Origin: Flavobacteriaceae bacterium
GTDB taxonomy: Bacteria; Bacteroidota; Bacteroidia; Flavobacteriales; Flavobacteriaceae
Reading direction: 5' to 3'
Assembly: GCA_027490305.1 (NCBI GenBank)
Contig: JAIXYI010000036.1
Location: 144,989 to 208,988, forward strand
Length of the DNA stretch: 64,000 nucleotides
The notes beneath the pieces were generated by a model. It made no database searches. It was not told the DNA's origin and saw only the letters and a program-made list of their open reading frames with translations. Positions 16,734 through 25,799 of this stretch are shown piece after piece. Within the stretch, counting starts at the first letter, position 1, and each line of letters begins with the position of its first letter. The position numbers and the translations under genes are program-made.

Positions 16734-17528
16734 ATGAGGTATCGTACTTTGCTTTTGCTGTTTTTTTTCGCGGGGATGATGACGTCGTGTATTCCCAATG
16801 AGGATTTGATTTACCTGCAGAAAAAAGAAGCGGCTGCGGCTACTTCGGCTGTTAATCAGGTGCCCTCCCAACCCTATCGGCTTCAGGTTAGTGATGTATT
16901 GTATATATCCATAAAGTCTTTGGATCCGCAATTTGTAGCGATGTTTTCCCCCAGTGACGGGGAAAAGGGAGGTGCCGCTACTGCCAATGAACTTTATTTC
17001 ACCGGATTTTCAGTGGATGATCACGGTAATATTCGCATTCCGATTTTAGGAGAAGTTAACGTGCTGGGACGAACAGTAGATGAAGTGAGGCGTAACATTG
17101 AGGCGCAATTGTTATCCGGCTACTTCAATAAGGAAGCCAATATCTTTGTGACGGTAAAGTTAGGCGGTTTCCGTTTCACGGTAAATGGAGAAGTCTTGAT
17201 CCCGGGTACGAAGACGCTCTATCAGGAACAGGTAACCGTTATGGAAGCAATTGCGAATTCAGGTGATATCAGCATAACAGGTGACCGATCTCACGTGGTC
17301 ATTATTCGTCAACGTCCGCAAGGTGCCGACATACAGGAAATTGATTTGACGGACGTATCTGTCATGAATTCGCCCTACTTTTATCTTCAGCCCAATGATT
17401 ACGTCTATGTAAAGCCCCTGAAGCAAAAGTCATGGGGCACCGGACGCACTGGAATCGAATCCATTTCCACCGTTGTGATGTTATTATCACTGGCCACAAC
17501 GGGTATACTACTACTTCGAAATAATTGA
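16734..17528 (+). CDS. Wza-like polysaccharide export outer-membrane lipoprotein (first copy)
   Basis: The 264-residue protein has a lipoprotein signal peptide with acylated Cys19 (FFAGMMTSC). It then has the polysaccharide export (Poly_export) domain starting YRLQVSDVLYISIKSLDPQ and SVDDHGNIRIPILGEVNVLGRTVDEVRRNIEAQL, and an SLBB segment (FTVNGEVLIPGTKTLYQEQVTVMEAIANSGDI). A C-terminal hydrophobic segment (VVMLLSLATTGILLL) ends the protein. The family forms the outer-membrane channel for capsular polymer. It is followed 3 bp later by its kinase partner. Confidence 0.92.
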   Translation: MRYRTLLLLFFFAGMMTSCIPNEDLIYLQKKEAAAATSAVNQVPSQPYRLQVSDVLYISIKSLDPQFVAMFSPSDGEKGGAATANELYFTGFSVDDHGNIRIPILGEVNVLGRTVDEVRRNIEAQLLSGYFNKEANIFVTVKLGGFRFTVNGEVLIPGTKTLYQEQVTVMEAIANSGDISITGDRSHVVIIRQRPQGADIQEIDLTDVSVMNSPYFYLQPNDYVYVKPLKQKSWGTGRTGIESISTVVMLLSLATTGILLLRNN

Positions 17529-17531
17529 CGA

Positions 17532-20003
17532 ATGCTCGATACAAAAGATTTCACTTTTTTCGAATCCCAGAACAGTTTTGATTTTAAGAGTTTTCTTATC
17601 AAAACCCTCAGTTATTGGAAGTGGTTCCTGCTTTCGTGGGCAATTGCCTTTACGGTGGCGTACCAGATAAATATCCGAAAAGAGAGAATCTACTCGCTTG
17701 AAACGACGATTTCCGTAACCGAGGAAAGCAACCCGCTTTTTACCTCAAATACAAGTCTGGTTTTCAATTGGGGCGGAACTTCCGACAAAGTACAGAATAT
17801 CGCGTCTACACTCAAGTCGAGGTCACACAATGAGTTAGTGGTAGACACATTGTCGTTTTACATCAGTTACCTTGTAAAAGGCAAGTATAATATGGTCGAT
17901 GCCTACGGAGCTGTGCCCTTTGAAGTCACAATCGATAAGCGTAAACCACAACTTAGTGGCATTCCGATTAGCGTCCATTTCCTAAGTCCGACCGTGTATC
18001 AGCTTCGCGTCGGCTTTGAGTCACAGACCGCTCAGGCAATACGGTATACCGAAAATAAAAGTGTGGATGTTGCGGTGCCCATATCCGGCTTTGTACGCAA
18101 CTACCGGGTGGGGCAACACGTGGTGCTTCCCTTCCTTGACTGGACACTACGTCTCACAGACGACCCGGGGTATTACACGGGCAATACGTATTTCGTAAAG
18201 TTCAGTGAGTTTGATGGGGTCGTAAGCGCATATCAGGGTATCAATGTAGATATTGATCCAAAGGCTCCGGCTATCCTGAAGTTGTCTCTGGCCGGCACCA
18301 ATAAGGCTCGGATGGTCAAGTATCTCAATACGACCGTTAGGGTCTTACGCGACAACCAACTGGCGGCCAAAAACCAGTTTGCGACAAATACCGTAGCGTT
18401 TATAGACGAGCAGTTGCGGGGAATGGAAGATAAGCTTAAGGGGGCTGGTGATGAACTGAAGGCATTTCTTCGGGAAAAGAATGTGGGACAAATAGAGAAT
18501 GGCGGTGACGAACTTAATGGTAAGTTAACGACAATTGAAACGCAACTCGATGAGGTCAAAAGAAAGATCGCTTATTGTGACCAATTAAGAAAATACCTCG
18601 ACGAAAACAACGATTTTTCCAAACTGCCGGCGCCGTCTGTAGCTGGTATTGAAGACCCGAATATCATCCAAAATGTAGGAAAGCTGATTGGTCTTTCCAC
18701 AGAACGATCCCGAATGCGCTATGCGGTAAAGAGCGAAAAGATGTTTAAAGATTTCGACAGTCAGATGGAAGCTGTCAAAAGTGTCTTGCTTCAAAACGTG
18801 GCCGCAACCCGCGCAGGATTAGTCGATGAACGGAACCTGATAGCTGCCCGGATGCGACAGGCAGAAAGTGAGTTTCGGAAACTACCGGAAGACCAGCAGG
18901 ACTATCTCAAGATACAGCGGAAGTACAATCTGAATAATGAAATTTACAGCGGTTTCCTTCAGAAGCGCGCCGAAGCAAATATTGTGAAGGCCGCTAACGT
19001 TTCTGATATAAAGTTCATTGACGCAGCTAAAGATACAGGAGGAGGACTGATCGGTCCTAAGACGAGCGTCAACTATGTAATGGCCCTTTTTTTAGGCTTC
19101 ATTATTCCGCTACTTGTCATTTTCGGCATTTTCTTCGCAAACAACTCGATCCAAAATACCGAAGATCTTGCCAAGCTCACCAGCCTGCCGCTTATCGGTA
19201 TCGTGGGTAAAAAACATACCGAAAGTAACCTTGCTGTTTTTGAACGCCCGAAGTCGGCATTGTCGGAGTCCTTTCGGGCCATACGCTCTTCATTACAATT
19301 CCTGTTTCGTAAACAAGACCATGGCGGCGCCCGCGTGCTGATGGTAACGTCGTCGGTTGGAGGGGAAGGGAAGACCTTCTGCTCGATTAACCTGGCGACC
19401 GTTTTTGCCATGAGCGAAAAGAAAACCATTATCCTTGGTTTCGACCTTAGAAAACCAAAGATCTTCAATGACTTTGATATTACGAACGAAGTGGGGGTGG
19501 TCGACTATTTATCGGGCGAGAAAGAACTTAAGGCCGTCATACAACAAACACACGTGCCGCATCTTGACGTCATCACTTCCGGCGCGGTTCCGCCTAATCC
19601 GGCCGAACTCATCATGAGTGACAGGATGTTTAGGTTAATGGAAGAACTAAAGGCGGACTATGACTACATTATCCTTGATACGCCTCCGGTCGGATTGGTA
19701 TCCGATGCGCTCGAACTCGCTCATTTCGCAGACGTGACGCTCTACATCGTTCGCCAGAACTTTACCAAAAAGGATATGATTACCCTGCTCAACAATCGCT
19801 ATAGCAGGGAAGAACTGCGAAATGTGAGTATCGTACTCAACGGCTTTGAAGTCAAGGCGCGTTACGGTTATGGCTATGGTTATAATTATGGCTATGGATA
19901 CGGCTACGGAACTTACTCGAACGGATATCTTGAAAAGGAGCCCAACACTAGTTGGCTCGGCAGAGTTAAGAAAATGGCAGGCGGTCTGAAAAGAAATCGT
20001 TAA
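17532..20003 (+). CDS. Wzc-like chain-length determinant and tyrosine autokinase (first copy)
   Basis: The 823-residue inner-membrane protein has two transmembrane segments (WFLLSWAIAFTVAYQI near 37; VMALFLGFIIPLLVIFGIFFA near 520) flanking a coiled-coil periplasmic domain. The C-terminal cytoplasmic BY-kinase domain has Walker A SSVGGEGKTF (about 605-614), Walker A' LGFDLRKPK and Walker B YDYIILDTPP. The tail RYGYGYGYNYGYGYGYGTYSNGY is the tyrosine cluster for autophosphorylation. Together with the preceding export lipoprotein it controls polymer length and export. Phosphorylation is probably reversed by the PHP phosphatase at 54744-55487. Confidence 0.93.
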   Translation: MLDTKDFTFFESQNSFDFKSFLIKTLSYWKWFLLSWAIAFTVAYQINIRKERIYSLETTISVTEESNPLFTSNTSLVFNWGGTSDKVQNIASTLKSRSHNELVVDTLSFYISYLVKGKYNMVDAYGAVPFEVTIDKRKPQLSGIPISVHFLSPTVYQLRVGFESQTAQAIRYTENKSVDVAVPISGFVRNYRVGQHVVLPFLDWTLRLTDDPGYYTGNTYFVKFSEFDGVVSAYQGINVDIDPKAPAILKLSLAGTNKARMVKYLNTTVRVLRDNQLAAKNQFATNTVAFIDEQLRGMEDKLKGAGDELKAFLREKNVGQIENGGDELNGKLTTIETQLDEVKRKIAYCDQLRKYLDENNDFSKLPAPSVAGIEDPNIIQNVGKLIGLSTERSRMRYAVKSEKMFKDFDSQMEAVKSVLLQNVAATRAGLVDERNLIAARMRQAESEFRKLPEDQQDYLKIQRKYNLNNEIYSGFLQKRAEANIVKAANVSDIKFIDAAKDTGGGLIGPKTSVNYVMALFLGFIIPLLVIFGIFFANNSIQNTEDLAKLTSLPLIGIVGKKHTESNLAVFERPKSALSESFRAIRSSLQFLFRKQDHGGARVLMVTSSVGGEGKTFCSINLATVFAMSEKKTIILGFDLRKPKIFNDFDITNEVGVVDYLSGEKELKAVIQQTHVPHLDVITSGAVPPNPAELIMSDRMFRLMEELKADYDYIILDTPPVGLVSDALELAHFADVTLYIVRQNFTKKDMITLLNNRYSREELRNVSIVLNGFEVKARYGYGYGYNYGYGYGYGTYSNGYLEKEPNTSWLGRVKKMAGGLKRNR

Positions 20004-20072
20004 GCAATCTATAAGTCCCTAAGTAGATATACGTATTTTTCGCAACCCGGACTCGGTTTCGGATTATAGTAA

Positions 20073-20080
20073 TATCTTTG
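20073..20080 (+). promoter_or_regulatory. Internal -7 promoter box before the epimerase gene
   Basis: TATCTTTG lies in the 93-base gap after the kinase gene, 16 bases before the next ATG. No -33 element is visible. Confidence 0.5.
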
Positions 20081-20096
20081 CCGCACAAATAAAAGC

Positions 20097-21068
20097 ATGG
20101 ACTATAACATAACGATTACAGGCGGAGCGGGTTTCATTGGCTCCAATCTCTGCGACTATTTTTTGTCGAAAGGGTGTCGCGTGGTCTGCCTTGATAATTT
20201 TGCGACCGGACATCGAAAGAATATTGAACACCTCCATGACAGTGGGCATTTTACGCTGATTGAGGGCGACATTCGCAATATGGATGATTGCCGCTCCGCC
20301 GTCGATGGTGCTGATTTCGTACTCCATCAGGCTGCATTGGGGTCTGTTCCACGTTCGTTAAAAGATCCAATTACCAGCAACGATGTAAACGTCAGTGGTT
20401 TCCTCAACATGCTTACCGCCGCCCGCGACGCAGGCGTCAAACGGTTTGTGTACGCCGCGAGCTCTTCTACGTATGGTGATTCAACCAACATGCCAAAAGT
20501 CGAGCACATAATCGGGAAGCCCTTATCACCGTATGCGATCACCAAATACGTGAACGAACTATATGCCGAGATTTTCAGCAGGACCTATGGTATTGAAACC
20601 ATCGGTTTGCGCTACTTTAATGTTTTCGGTCGGCGTCAGGATCCCAACGGGGCCTATGCCGCGGTGATCCCGAAATTCGTCATGCAACTGATGAAGCATG
20701 AAAGTCCTGTCATCAATGGCACGGGCGACTATTCCCGTGATTTTACCTATATCGACAACGTCGTCCAAATGAACGAACGCGCCCTGCTGGCGGATCATCC
20801 CGAAGCCGCCAACACCGTATATAATACCGCATTCGGTGAGCGCACGACGCTAAATGATCTTGTCGCCTATCTTAAAGAATTCCTGTCGGCCTATGATCCC
20901 GCAATAGCGAATGTGCCCATTATATATGGACCGGAGCGGGCGGGCGATATTCCACACTCGCTGGCTAGTATTGATAAAGCGCGTCAATTCCTTGGATATG
21001 ACCCGCAGTTTTCTATGAGACAAGGACTTAAAGAAGCTGTCGACTGGTATTGGAAGCACCTTAAATAA
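20097..21068 (+). CDS. UDP-N-acetylglucosamine 4-epimerase (WbpP/TviC-like SDR)
   Basis: This 323-residue short-chain dehydrogenase/reductase has the NAD motif TGGAGFIGSN (8-17) and the SPYAITKY segment with catalytic Tyr and Lys (about 144-151). RYFNVFGRRQDPNGAYAAVIPKF and SRDFTYIDN are the signatures of UDP-GlcNAc 4-epimerases such as WbpP and TviC. It would make UDP-GalNAc. The next gene is a matching dehydrogenase, so the pair is inferred to make UDP-GalNAcA, as in Vi antigen synthesis. Confidence 0.87.
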   Translation: MDYNITITGGAGFIGSNLCDYFLSKGCRVVCLDNFATGHRKNIEHLHDSGHFTLIEGDIRNMDDCRSAVDGADFVLHQAALGSVPRSLKDPITSNDVNVSGFLNMLTAARDAGVKRFVYAASSSTYGDSTNMPKVEHIIGKPLSPYAITKYVNELYAEIFSRTYGIETIGLRYFNVFGRRQDPNGAYAAVIPKFVMQLMKHESPVINGTGDYSRDFTYIDNVVQMNERALLADHPEAANTVYNTAFGERTTLNDLVAYLKEFLSAYDPAIANVPIIYGPERAGDIPHSLASIDKARQFLGYDPQFSMRQGLKEAVDWYWKHLK

Positions 21069-21081
21069 ACCCATAACAAAC

Positions 21082-22356
21082 ATGAAAATAGCTGTAATCG
21101 GTCTTGGATATGTCGGGCTTCCGCTGGCCAGACTTTTTGCCACAAAGTATCCTGTAGTAGGTTTTGACATCAATACTGTCCGTGTGGCTGAGGTAAATAC
21201 CGGGGTTGACCACACGTTGGAGGTTGAGGAGTCGCTCCTCAAGGCGGTACTGAAACCGTCAGCATCAGGTGCAGAAGTCGGTCTTCGCTGTTCGACCAAT
21301 ATCGAAGACTTACGTGACTGCAACTATTTTGTAGTGACAGTGCCGACGCCTGTTGACAAGAACAATCGACCCGACCTCACACCACTTTACAAATCGAGTG
21401 AAACGGTTGCCAAAGTGCTCAAGAAAGGAGATATCGTAATATATGAATCTACGGTGTATCCAGGGGTTACAGAGGAAGAATGCGTGCCGGTGCTCGAACG
21501 CGTCAGCGGCCTCCGTTTCAACGAGGATTTTTATGCTGGCTACTCTCCGGAAAGAATCAATCCTGGAGACAAGGAACATACGGTTGAAAAAATCCTTAAG
21601 GTAACCGCTGGTTCGACGCCGGAAATAGGTAAAAAAGTAAACGAACTATACAAGTCGGTCATCACGGCCGGCACCCACCTCGCTCCAAGCATCAAAGTGG
21701 CGGAAGCAGCAAAAGTAATCGAGAATTCACAGCGCGACATCAACATTGCGTTTGTCAACGAATTGGCGAAGATATTCAACATGCTGGGCATTGATACACA
21801 GGCAGTGCTCGAAGCAGCAGGTACTAAATGGAATTTTCTTCCGTTCCGCCCGGGTTTGGTAGGGGGACACTGTATTGGGGTTGACCCTTATTATCTGGCA
21901 CAGAAGGCGCAGGAGGCCGGATACCATCCGGAAATTATCCTTGCCGGTCGTCGACTTAACGACAGTATGGGCGAGTATGTAGCGTCGCAAGTGGTGAAAC
22001 TCATGATACGCAAAAATGTACCTATCAAAGGAGCCCAATTGTTGATGCTCGGTATCACTTTCAAGGAGAATTGCCCGGATGTGCGCAATACTAAAATCGT
22101 AGATGTGGTGCGCCACTTAGCCGATTTCGGTATTGAGGTTACCATCTTCGATCCGTGGGCAGAATCTTCTGAAGTGCGCCATGAATATGGACTCAACACC
22201 GTCCGTACCCTCCCAGACACGAAATTCGACGTCGCCGTGGTGGGTGTTGCGCACAAAGAGTTCCTTGGCTTCGATTATGACCAGTTGCTAAAGGAAAACA
22301 GTGTACTGTACGATATCAAAGGAATTCTCGGCGATAAAGCCGATGGAAAATTATAA
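21082..22356 (+). CDS. Nucleotide sugar dehydrogenase, UDP-N-acetylgalactosamine type (WbpO/TviB-like)
   Basis: The 424-residue protein has the NAD-binding motif [11 protein letters not shown] (6-16), a central dimerisation domain and the catalytic Cys in [16 protein letters not shown] (about 265). The wording [10 protein letters not shown] and [18 protein letters not shown] marks the WbpO/TviB/VipA branch, which oxidises UDP-GalNAc to UDP-GalNAcA, rather than the UDP-glucose branch. It begins 13 bp after the WbpP-like epimerase gene. Confidence 0.88.
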   Translation: MKIAVIGLGYVGLPLARLFATKYPVVGFDINTVRVAEVNTGVDHTLEVEESLLKAVLKPSASGAEVGLRCSTNIEDLRDCNYFVVTVPTPVDKNNRPDLTPLYKSSETVAKVLKKGDIVIYESTVYPGVTEEECVPVLERVSGLRFNEDFYAGYSPERINPGDKEHTVEKILKVTAGSTPEIGKKVNELYKSVITAGTHLAPSIKVAEAAKVIENSQRDINIAFVNELAKIFNMLGIDTQAVLEAAGTKWNFLPFRPGLVGGHCIGVDPYYLAQKAQEAGYHPEIILAGRRLNDSMGEYVASQVVKLMIRKNVPIKGAQLLMLGITFKENCPDVRNTKIVDVVRHLADFGIEVTIFDPWAESSEVRHEYGLNTVRTLPDTKFDVAVVGVAHKEFLGFDYDQLLKENSVLYDIKGILGDKADGKL

Positions 22357-22358
22357 GT

Positions 22359-23759
22359 ATGACGCCGAAAAAAATAAACTCCATTTGCTGTATCGGCGCG
22401 GGATATGTGGGCGGGCCAACGATGGCAGTCATCGCACAGAAATGTCCGCACATCAACGTTACCGTAGTTGACCTGAACGCACAGCGTATAGCGGCGTGGA
22501 ACGATACTGATTTGCGGAATCTTCCTATATATGAGCCCGGTTTGTCCGAAGTAGTACGCGAAGCACGGGGACGTAACCTGTTTTTTTCGACCGATGTTGA
22601 GCGTGCCATCGACGAGTCGGACATGATTTTCATTTCCGTCAATACACCTACCAAAACCTATGGTCTCGGGAAAGGTATGGCGGCAGATCTTAAATACATT
22701 GAACTTTGCGCCCGACAAATCGCAGCGGTCGCTAAGTCTGATAAGATTGTCGTAGAGAAATCCACCCTTCCGGTTCGCACGGCCGAAGCCATCAAGAATA
22801 TTCTCGACTTCACTGGAAACGGTGTTGCGTTCCAGATACTCTCCAATCCGGAATTCCTGGCTGAGGGTACGGCAATCGCCGATCTTCATGCACCAGACCG
22901 TGTGCTGATTGGAGGGGATGAAACTCCAGAAGGAAAGGCGGCACAGGAAGCACTTGTGGAGGTGTATGCCAATTGGGTGTCCCGCGACAGGATCCTGACC
23001 ACCAACGTTTGGTCGTCGGAACTCTCAAAGCTCACCGCCAACGCCTTCCTCGCCCAGCGTGTTTCTTCCATAAATGCCATATCCGAACTGTGTGAGAAAA
23101 CAGGAGCACACGTTGACGAAGTGGCAAAAGCCATTGGGATGGATAGTCGTATAGGTTCAAAGTTCCTGAAATCTTCAGTTGGTTTCGGCGGTTCCTGCTT
23201 CCAGAAAGACATTCTCAACCTCGTTTACATTGCGAAATCCTACGGCTTACAGGAAGTTGCAGACTACTGGGAACAGGTGATTCTCCTCAATGACCACCAA
23301 AAACGCCGTTTCGCTGCAAATATCGTTCGGACTCTTTATAACACAGTATCCGGAAAGAAAATCGCATTCCTGGGCTGGGCATTCAAGAAAGACACCAACG
23401 ACACCCGTGAGTCGGCAGCAATTTATGTGGCCGACTACCTCCTTAATGAACAGGCTTCTATTTGTGTATATGACCCTCAGGTGGGGCGCTCACAGATGCT
23501 AGGGGACCTCAATTACCTGCAAACGCGCGAAACAGCACATAATGAGGCAGCCGTCGCACACGCCGCCGATGCTTATGAAGCCTGCAAGGGTGCCCATGCC
23601 ATTGCTGTTTTGACCGAATGGGATGAATTCCGCGACTATGACTGGAAACGTATTTACGATAATATGTCCAAGCCTGCATTTGTATTCGATGGGCGAAATA
23701 TTCTCGACAGGGATAAGATGTCGGACATCGGGTTTATGTATTGCGGAGTAGGCAGCTAG
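22359..23759 (+). CDS. UDP-glucose 6-dehydrogenase, animal-type
   Basis: The 466-residue protein oxidises UDP-glucose to UDP-glucuronate. It begins [31 protein letters not shown], the form seen in eukaryotic-like UGDH, and has the catalytic Cys in [17 protein letters not shown] (near residue 277). [16 protein letters not shown] and the C-terminal [12 protein letters not shown] follow. This long UGDH subfamily occurs in several Bacteroidota. It starts 3 bp after the previous dehydrogenase gene. The product can feed the downstream UDP-glucuronate 4-epimerase. Confidence 0.92.
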   Translation: MTPKKINSICCIGAGYVGGPTMAVIAQKCPHINVTVVDLNAQRIAAWNDTDLRNLPIYEPGLSEVVREARGRNLFFSTDVERAIDESDMIFISVNTPTKTYGLGKGMAADLKYIELCARQIAAVAKSDKIVVEKSTLPVRTAEAIKNILDFTGNGVAFQILSNPEFLAEGTAIADLHAPDRVLIGGDETPEGKAAQEALVEVYANWVSRDRILTTNVWSSELSKLTANAFLAQRVSSINAISELCEKTGAHVDEVAKAIGMDSRIGSKFLKSSVGFGGSCFQKDILNLVYIAKSYGLQEVADYWEQVILLNDHQKRRFAANIVRTLYNTVSGKKIAFLGWAFKKDTNDTRESAAIYVADYLLNEQASICVYDPQVGRSQMLGDLNYLQTRETAHNEAAVAHAADAYEACKGAHAIAVLTEWDEFRDYDWKRIYDNMSKPAFVFDGRNILDRDKMSDIGFMYCGVGS

Positions 23760-23764
23760 ATAAC

Positions 23765-24799
23765 ATGGCAAAAAATATTTTGATTACAGGAGGCAGTGGC
23801 TTTATCGGATCCCATGTGGTACGGCGGTTTGTGACGCGCTATCCGGAATACCAGATTTTTAACCTGGATGCGCTTACATACGCAGGTAACCAAGAGAATC
23901 TCGCAGATATTGCAGATGCACCTAACTATCAGTTTTTACACGCAGATATCGTTGACGGCGAAAAGATAACGAGTCTTTTCGAAACCTACGGTTTTGACGC
24001 TGTCATCCATCTCGCGGCCGAATCGCATGTTGACCGTTCGATTTCAGAACCGCTTTCGTTTGTGAAAACGAATGTGATTGGTACGGTAAACCTGTTGAAT
24101 GCCTGTCGTGCCGCGTGGGGTGTATCGTTCGAAGGAAGACGTTTTTATCATATCAGTACAGACGAGGTGTATGGTGCCCTGGGCGCAGACGGATTCTTTA
24201 CGGAACAGACCGCTTACGATCCGAATTCTCCATACTCTGCTTCCAAAGCGTCTTCCGATCACTTTGTAAGGGCTTATGGCGAAACGTATGGATTACCGTA
24301 TGTCATAACCAACTGCTCCAACAACTACGGACCGAATCAGTTCCCTGAGAAGCTGATCCCGCTTTTTATCCAAAACATCATTGACCGAAAGCCACTACCC
24401 GTATACGGGGACGGTAAATATACCCGCGACTGGCTTTTCGTGGAAGACCATGCTGTCGCTATCGATCTTGTTTTTCATAAAGGAGTAGACAAGGAGACCT
24501 ACAACATTGGTGGTTTCAACGAATGGCAAAACATCGATCTTGTCCAGCTTCTCTGCCGGGTGATGGACGATAAGCTTGGGCGCCCACCAGGAGAATCCGC
24601 GCAACTCGTTACGTTCGTAACCGACCGACCGGGGCACGATCTTAGATATGCGATCGATGCTACCAAAATCACCCATGAGTTGGGGTGGAAGCCAAGCGTT
24701 ACATTCGAACAGGGACTTGACTGTACCATAAACTGGTACCTCAACAATCCGGAGTGGCTTTCCCATATTCGCGACGGTTCTTACCGCTCATTATACTAA
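23765..24799 (+). CDS. rfbB: dTDP-glucose 4,6-dehydratase
   Basis: Start placed at MAKNILITGGSGFIGSHVVRR (23765), not the upstream track start inside the previous gene. The 344-residue SDR protein has STDEVYGALG, YSASKASSDHFVRAYGETYGLP, CSNNYGPNQFPEKLIPLFI and GDGKYTRDWLFVEDH, the RmlB/RfbB signatures. It makes dTDP-4-keto-6-deoxyglucose. The partner genes rfbA, rfbC and rfbD are not in this window, so the 6-deoxysugar pathway must be completed elsewhere or use other enzymes. Confidence 0.93.
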   Translation: MAKNILITGGSGFIGSHVVRRFVTRYPEYQIFNLDALTYAGNQENLADIADAPNYQFLHADIVDGEKITSLFETYGFDAVIHLAAESHVDRSISEPLSFVKTNVIGTVNLLNACRAAWGVSFEGRRFYHISTDEVYGALGADGFFTEQTAYDPNSPYSASKASSDHFVRAYGETYGLPYVITNCSNNYGPNQFPEKLIPLFIQNIIDRKPLPVYGDGKYTRDWLFVEDHAVAIDLVFHKGVDKETYNIGGFNEWQNIDLVQLLCRVMDDKLGRPPGESAQLVTFVTDRPGHDLRYAIDATKITHELGWKPSVTFEQGLDCTINWYLNNPEWLSHIRDGSYRSLY

Positions 24800-24803
24800 A
24801 TAT

Positions 24804-25799
24804 ATGGAAAAAAGGGTTTTCATAACAGGTATCGCTGGTTTCATTGGCTTCCACACCGCGAAACGGTTTCAGGAGGCCGGTTATACCGTCGTAGGGATTG
24901 ACAATCTGAATGCCTATTATGACCCGCAGTTGAAACGCGACCGATTGGCGCAACTCGGAATTTATGTGAGCGAAGGACAGGAACGGTACCAGTCTGGCTC
25001 CCTTACTTTTTATCTGGGAGACCTGCAGGACGCCGCACTTCTCAACAGAATAGCGGAGCAGGATTCTTTTGAAGGTATTGTCAACCTGGCCGCGCAGGCC
25101 GGCGTCCGTTATAGTATCGAGAACCCACAGACCTATATCGATTCTAATATAACAGGTTTTTTAAACATACTCGAACTCGCTAAAAAAAATAAGGTCGAAC
25201 ATGTGGTGTATGCGAGTAGCAGTTCGGTATACGGACTTGACGCGAAGCAGCCGTTTTCAGAAAAAGAAGCCAGCAACAAGCAGATTAGTATGTATGCCGC
25301 GAGTAAAAAAGCCAATGAAAGCATGGCCGAAGTGTATGCCCACCTTTTCGGGATACGTTTGAGCGGACTAAGGTTCTTTACGGTATATGGTCCATGGGGC
25401 CGACCTGATATGGCACCCATGCTGTTCGCGAAAGCTGCGTTTGCCGGAGAACCAATTAAGGTTTTCAATTATGGCAACCAAAGCCGTGATTTTACTTTTG
25501 TGGATGACATTGTGGAGGGCATCTTCCGGGTGTACGAAAAAGATAGGGACACGCATCATGAAGTATACAATATTGGAAACGGAAGTCCGGTAAACCTACT
25601 TCGTTTTATCGAAACCATAGAGGAAGCATCTGGTCGAAAAATTGAGAAGCAAATGACCGAAGCACAACCCGGCGATGTAACGGTTACCTATGCCGATATC
25701 TCCAAATTGGCCTCTCATATCGATTTCCGCCCGCGTATCGATATTGAAGAGGGCATTCGGCAATTCATCACATGGTATGTTTCTTATTTCAAGCCCTAA
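24804..25799 (+). CDS. UDP-glucuronate 4-epimerase-like SDR protein
   Basis: The 331-residue protein begins RVFITGIAGFIGFHTAKRFQEAGYTVVGIDNLNAYYDPQLKRDRL, the typical N-terminus of UDP-glucuronate 4-epimerases (CapI/LspL type). It continues with AAQAGVRYSIENPQTYIDSNITGFLNILE, ASSSSVYG and FFTVYGPWGRPDMA. It would convert UDP-GlcA to UDP-GalA, following the UDP-glucose dehydrogenase two genes upstream. Confidence 0.9.
   Translation: MEKRVFITGIAGFIGFHTAKRFQEAGYTVVGIDNLNAYYDPQLKRDRLAQLGIYVSEGQERYQSGSLTFYLGDLQDAALLNRIAEQDSFEGIVNLAAQAGVRYSIENPQTYIDSNITGFLNILELAKKNKVEHVVYASSSSVYGLDAKQPFSEKEASNKQISMYAASKKANESMAEVYAHLFGIRLSGLRFFTVYGPWGRPDMAPMLFAKAAFAGEPIKVFNYGNQSRDFTFVDDIVEGIFRVYEKDRDTHHEVYNIGNGSPVNLLRFIETIEEASGRKIEKQMTEAQPGDVTVTYADISKLASHIDFRPRIDIEEGIRQFITWYVSYFKP

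Noticed and set aside
22275-22889. 204-codon minus-strand ORF across the dehydrogenase genes
   Set aside because: It crosses the junction of two strongly supported plus-strand genes and is a shadow frame.
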